Source of the DNA: Symbiodinium natans
Lineage: Eukaryota; Sar; Dinophyceae; Suessiales; Symbiodiniaceae
Length of the DNA: 64,000 nucleotides
Assembly (NCBI GenBank): GCA_905221605.1
Contig: CAJNDS010002335.1
Location: forward strand, 594,887 to 658,886
Reading direction: 5' to 3'
Positions 60,308 through 64,000 of the stretch are shown here, one piece after another; position 1 is the first letter of the stretch, and every line of letters starts with the position of its first letter. The position numbers and the translations under genes were made by a program. A model generated the notes under the pieces. The model saw only the letters and a program-made list of their open reading frames with translations. It had not been told where the DNA came from and ran no database searches.

Positions 60308-60491
60308 TTGGAAGGTGGGATTTGGGGTTTAGGGTTTAGGGTTTGGGGTTTGGGGTTTAGGGTTTAGGGTTTTGGGGCCAGTTTTGGGGTTGAAGAATTT
60401 GGGGTTTGGGGTTTAGGGCTTAGGGTTAAGGGTTTAGGTTTTGGGGTTGGTTTTTTGGGATGCAACTGGGGATTTGAAGGTTGTAGAATTT

Positions 60492-60595
60492 GACCCAGAG
60501 TAGGCCCGTATTCCTTTTTTTAAGGTAATTGTTCCGCTGTAAGCCCCTTCAAACCAAAAAGGGCACTCTACTTCTTCCAGGGTTACTCTTGGGTC
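60492..60595. mobile_element. Family M element
   Basis: GACCCAGAGTAGGCCC and GGGTTACTCTTGGGTC ends; the core resembles families A and B. Confidence 0.5.
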
Positions 60596-60610
60596 TAGTA
60601 CACTTAGATT

Positions 60611-60691
60611 TTGGGATGTTTTTTGTTATACTAACAGGTTATTTGTACCCCCTATTACAAAGGGACTGTTAGGATAAGGGGGATATCCCAA
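60611..60691. mobile_element. Family E element
   Basis: TTGGGATGTTTTTTGTTATA and GATAAGGGGGATATCCCAA ends. Flanks CTTAGATT and CTTAAATC match at six of eight positions. Confidence 0.55.
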
Positions 60692-60907
60692 CTTAAATCA
60701 CATGTAGAGGCGTTTGATATTTGCAAGACCTGGGCTGTTTATTCCCAGGTCACTCTAAGGTCTAGTTTTAGGGGGTATAGGGTTGAGCCTTAAACCCTAG
60801 ACCCTAGACCCTAAACCCTAACCCCTAAACCCCTAAACCCTAAACCCTAAACCCTAAACCCTAAACCCTAAACCCTAGCCCTAAACCCCAAAACCGCCGC
60901 AACCCAG

Positions 60908-60976
60908 GATCGCTCCGAGCTGTTGCAGCTCGTGTCCGAGGCGGCCAAGGCAGGGAGTGGCCCCCCTAAGCCCTAA
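60908..60976 (+). CDS. Terminal exon, 22 codons, TAA stop
   Basis: Acceptor CCGCAACCCAG, frame DRSELLQLVSEAAKAGSGPP then KP; the TAA at 60974-60976 lies in a CCCTAAA unit. Confidence 0.5.
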   Translation, partial: DRSELLQLVSEAAKAGSGPPKP

Positions 60977-61004
60977 AGGCCCCATGCCCATATAATGGAA
61001 CACA

Positions 61005-61240
61005 GTGATACTGTTAATATATTGCAGTATAATGCAATGTAGTATAATGTAATGTAACGTAACGTAATGTAATGCAATGCAATGTAATGTAATGTAGTGC
61101 AATGGAATGCAATGTAATGTAATGTAACGTAATGTAATGTAATGTAGTATATATGTATATTCACACCTATGTATATATGCATACATACATATATATATGT
61201 ATATATACATAGGGGTGTGTGTGTGTGTGTGTGTGTACCC
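61005..61240. repeat. TAATG/AATGT-type repeat, (TA)n and (TG)n
   Basis: Pentamer-like AATGTAATGT over about 61011-61150, then TATATG-rich sequence and a TG run. Open frames on the minus strand (Tyr-, Ile-, His- and Leu-rich) are artefacts. Confidence 0.85.
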
Positions 61241-62150
61241 TTTGGTTGAGGGTTGAGGGTTTGGGAGTTCGGGTTCCCCCCCCTCCCCCTAGCCTGCACT
61301 GCTATGTCCGTATGCTTGTGCTTTTTTGGTGTTTTTGGGTTCGGCTCGCAGACGCAGTTCAAACGCTGCATTTTCTTACATGGCTCGCAGGGTTTGGGGT
61401 GGTGGCTATGGGGCGATGCCCTCATTCCAAGAACAAGTTGGAGTTTTTTTTAAGAACGACCTTTTGAAGCCCCAAACCCACCTCCAGCGGGATGCGATGA
61501 GGGTTTAGGGTTGATGCTTTGCAGGCCTGTCAGGCAAGCCACAGAAGTAAGGCTTCGTTTTCTGAGGGTAGCTGCTTTGGGTGCTTTAGGTCCAGCGGTG
61601 GCCTTTGGGCCACCCTTTGGCTTGTGGGGCTCCTTCATGGAACTGACCAAAACCAAAGCGGCATTCCTACTTTAATAAGATAAGCCGCTTGCTGGGCGAC
61701 TGTGTGAGTGTAGGGTCTGGGGCATGAACTAGGGGCTGAACTAGGCCCTAGGCGGTCTTGGGGATGTTGAACCATAGACCTAACCCCAGCCACCAACATC
61801 GGGAAGGCGAGTAAAGCATATGCTACCAAGGACGAGCCTTTCAAAATGGCCTTCTTGGTGCGGGGCTCCTACGCCACTCCGCCAGGGTTTGTCCTCGGTT
61901 TAGGGGGGTATCAGGAGGGACCCCATGGAACCGCTACACACACCTTATACAGTCCCTATTTTCCTTTGTAGCCCCCACATAGCCCCTGAATGCCCCCTAC
62001 GCACCTCCGCCAGGGTTGGTCCTCGGTGTTTTGTGGGTCTATGACCCTAAACTCTAAACCTGAAAGCCCTAAGCCCGAAACCCTAAACCCTATAAGCCCT
62101 AAACTCTCAAATGGTTCCCTACACTGGGGGGACACCGGCATACCTTGCAC
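61240..62150. other. Mostly unique sequence, no supported gene
   Basis: Several short open frames on both strands over 61219-61844, for example minus 61635-61844 with LVAYALLAFPMLVAGVRSMV, which could be a membrane exon, but splice sites are not convincing. GCCAGGGTTTGTCCTCGG and GCCAGGGTTGGTCCTCGG form a direct repeat at about 61881 and 62010. Confidence 0.35.
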
Positions 62151-62504
62151 CTGACCCTGCTTTCATGCTGTTCAGGGTTTCGGTTCTTAGGATTTAGGGT
62201 TTAGGGTTTAGGGTTTAGGAGTGGTACGGGAGGGGTGGGATGCAAGGGGCCCCAGATTCCGTGATTGAGGAGGATCCAGGGGCTGATTGAGACCTTGCCC
62301 CTCTCTAGGGTTTAGGGTTTAGGGTTCAGGGTTTAGGGTTTAGGGTTTAGGGTTTAGGGTTTAGGGTTTAGGGTTTAGGGTTGGTTTAGGTTTTTTTTTT
62401 TAGGGTTTAGGGTTTAGGGTTCACAGGACACCCCCGCCCCTCTGTTCTGATACTTTCAACCCAAGACCACAGACGCCAGTATCCCCCTAGTTACGACACA
62501 TTCC

Positions 62505-62610
62505 CTACGTTACGATTCCCTCCTTATTGGCTTCTTGGGGTCCGTACGTTATAAGGGGATCCTTTTTTTGGGGGGTCTCTATTGGGGTCCCCTTTTTTTG
62601 GTAAACCCCA
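62505..62610. mobile_element. Family F element, diverged
   Basis: CGTTATAAGGGGATCC and GGGGTCCC motifs and a GGTAAACCCC right end match family F. Confidence 0.4.
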
Positions 62611-62644
62611 TTTAGGGGGAAGTTTGGGGTCTTTTGCGCGACAG

Positions 62645-62755
62645 GCCCCGCTGAGTGTCAAGAATTACGGCCTGGGAGTGCTCGACATTGGCTACCTCCC
62701 CATCCTGGCGCGGGCCTCGTTTCGGTCTTCGGGCCCCCAAACCTTAAAAGCCTAG
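62645..62755 (+). CDS. Terminal exon, 36 codons, TAG stop
   Basis: Acceptor TTTTGCGCGACAG, frame APLSVKNYGLGVLDIGYLPI then LARASFRSSGPQTLKA, TAG at 62753-62755. CCCTAAA repeat follows the stop. Confidence 0.55.
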   Translation, partial: APLSVKNYGLGVLDIGYLPILARASFRSSGPQTLKA

Positions 62756-62757
62756 GC

Positions 62758-62833
62758 CCTAAACCCTAAACCCTAAACCCTAAACCCTAAACCCTAAACC
62801 CTAAGCCCTAAACCCTAAACCCTAAACCCTAAA
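62758..62833. repeat. CCCTAAA array
   Basis: About ten units with one CCCTAAG. Confidence 0.9.
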
Positions 62834-62834
62834 G

Positions 62835-62870
62835 GGCGCTCCGCACTTCGCAAGGATACTGAGGCCTTGA
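62835..62870 (+). CDS. Very short candidate terminal exon
   Basis: Acceptor CCCTAAAG, GAPHFARILRP, TGA at 62868-62870. Too short to be sure. Confidence 0.3.
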   Translation, partial: GAPHFARILRP

Positions 62871-63274
62871 ATCAGAAGCCCTGAGAGCCCCAAAGTTTAG
62901 GGTTTCGGGGTTAGGGTTTATAGGGTTTAGGGATTAGGGTTTAGGGTTTAGGGTTTGGGGTTTGGGGTTTAGGGTTTAGGGTTTGGGTATTCGGCCCCGC
63001 GTTCTCTCCCTGTGAAGGGCTGAAATTGTGGAACGTAGAGCTCCGCTGGCGGCTTCGTATGTAAGATTCATGGGCGTAGTTCAAGGCTGGCATACGGCCA
63101 CAGCTTCCATAAACTCTAGTGTTTTTCAGGCAGCTCAGGTTTAAAAGGCAAAAGGCTTGTGCTTCCTGAGGTTGCGGGTTTTCGGGAAAGGCACTAAAAC
63201 CCTTAAACTGCTTAACCCCTAAACCCGAAACCCGAAACCCGAAACCCTAAACCTCACCCCTTAACCCTGCGCAG

Positions 63275-63349
63275 GTGACTAGCTGCATCTTCTCCCCGTT
63301 CTACGCCATACAGAGCCTTTGGCTGCCAATTCCTGGAGCCCTGGAAAGG
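63275..63349 (+). CDS. Internal exon, 25 codons, unknown gene
   Basis: Acceptor CCCTGCGCAG, phase 0, VTSCIFSPFYAIQSLWLPIP then GALER, donor GAAAGG|GTTGACGG. Likely membrane or membrane-proximal segment. Confidence 0.58.
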
Positions 63350-63767
63350 GTTGACGGTTTAGGCTTAGGGTTTAGGGTTTAGGGTTTAGGGTTTAGAGAT
63401 TGGGGTTTACGGTGTTTATCAGTGCACGCGCGGGGCTTTCTGTAGGTTTCGAGACCGCGCTCTGTATCGCGCGCTTGCACAGCTTAGTAGCCCCACCACC
63501 CCATCCGAACTATTCTCTTTTAGGGTTAGGGTTCTAATATAGGGGTCGGAAGAGGTATTAATAGTATTCCCTTACGGTCCCCCGAAAACTCCACTAAATT
63601 TATTCAGGTTCCCTATCTTACCCCCCAAACGCTAGCAAGTGGAGGTTTCTTGCTTCTGCTGTGAAGTGAAAGGTTATGGCAGAGGCCTCGGATCCCAGGG
63701 TTTAGGGTTTAGGGTTTAGGGTTTAGGGTTTAGGGTTTAGGGTTTAGGGTTAGGCTTACCCTCCCAG

Positions 63768-63848
63768 GTTCGCCACGCGTCAGGGCAGAGCCCTGTCCGA
63801 GAGGCTCGAGCACCCATGTCCATGGCAAGCGGTGCTCGCGTCAGTTGA
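63768..63848 (+). CDS. Candidate terminal exon, TGA stop
   Basis: Acceptor TTACCCTCCCAG, frame VRHASGQSPVREARAPMSMA then SGARVS, TGA at 63846-63848. TTTAGGG array on both sides. Confidence 0.42.
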   Translation, partial: VRHASGQSPVREARAPMSMASGARVS

Positions 63849-64000
63849 AGGTTTAGGGTTTAGGGTTTAGGGTTTAGGGTTTAGGGTTTGGGGTGTGCGG
63901 TTTTGCGGTTTAGGGTTTAGAGTCCAGTCTAGGGTATAGTGGTCAGGGTTTAGTAATTTTGGGTTTAGGGTGCCATGTTCAGGTTTGGTATCCGGGGGTC

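Noticed and set aside
60881-61425. Minus-strand frames rich in Tyr, Ile, His, Leu and Thr
   Set aside because: Translations of the AATGT and TATATG microsatellites.
1-64000. Dinoflagellate spliced-leader RNA genes or rRNA
   Set aside because: The spliced-leader sequence and conserved rRNA segments were looked for by eye and not seen.

Overview
The window reads as nuclear DNA of a eukaryote with Arabidopsis-type telomere repeats, most likely a dinoflagellate. TTTAGGG/CCCTAAA runs occur every few hundred bases in both orientations. Exons are short (about 15-42 codons). Splice donors include GT, GC and GA, with AG|G acceptors. Genes lie almost entirely on the + strand. Many short terminal-inverted-repeat elements behave as introns. 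No rRNA, convincing tRNA, CRISPR, bacterial operon or spliced-leader gene was recognised. Plants and green algae share the telomere motif, so the assignment is inference.

Layout. 1-7.7 kb: telomere-like tracts with exon islands, a GC-rich GGGCCAAGG block (3.0-3.5 kb) and a duplicated block (3.5-4.43 kb). 8.2-9.05 kb: a field of near-perfect palindromes around AAGAATCTGAGGGG. 10.2-10.4 kb: poly-G plus a GTCAAGGGG tandem. 12.6-14.9 kb: TTTAGGA satellite and a tandem block related, in inverted orientation, to 3.5-4.4 kb. 15.0-15.4 kb and 44.05-44.58 kb: the largest telomere-like arrays. 16.0-21 kb, 22.5-23.9 kb, 28-40 kb and 45.7-63.9 kb: exon islands. 24.4-26.4 kb: a Mei2-like RNA-binding gene or its remnant. 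50.87-53.39 kb: the best gene, a multi-spanning membrane protein with a TIR-like core.

Two intron classes explain much of the sequence. (1) Long introns made largely of telomere-like repeat. Exon islands are usually preceded by CCCTAAA-type repeat ending in AG and followed at once by a donor running into TTTAGGG-type repeat, often G|GTTTAGG. The rule also holds in mirror image for minus-strand exons, so such introns carry inverted telomere repeats near their two ends. (2) Introner-like elements of about 95-160 bp in several families, many ending CTWGG...CCWAG with 4-bp target duplications. In five places removing the element plus one duplication copy restores an open reading frame; the duplication supplies the donor (GA or GT) and the element supplies the AG.

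Recognised proteins: phosphoglycerate kinase (three exons spread over 23.7 kb), a lipid-droplet-associated-hydrolase-like protein (two exons), a Mei2-like protein, and the TIR-like membrane protein. Most other exons encode open, protein-like segments without an assignable family. Exon calls rest on splice sites, open frame and codon texture read by eye; no search or RNA evidence was available.
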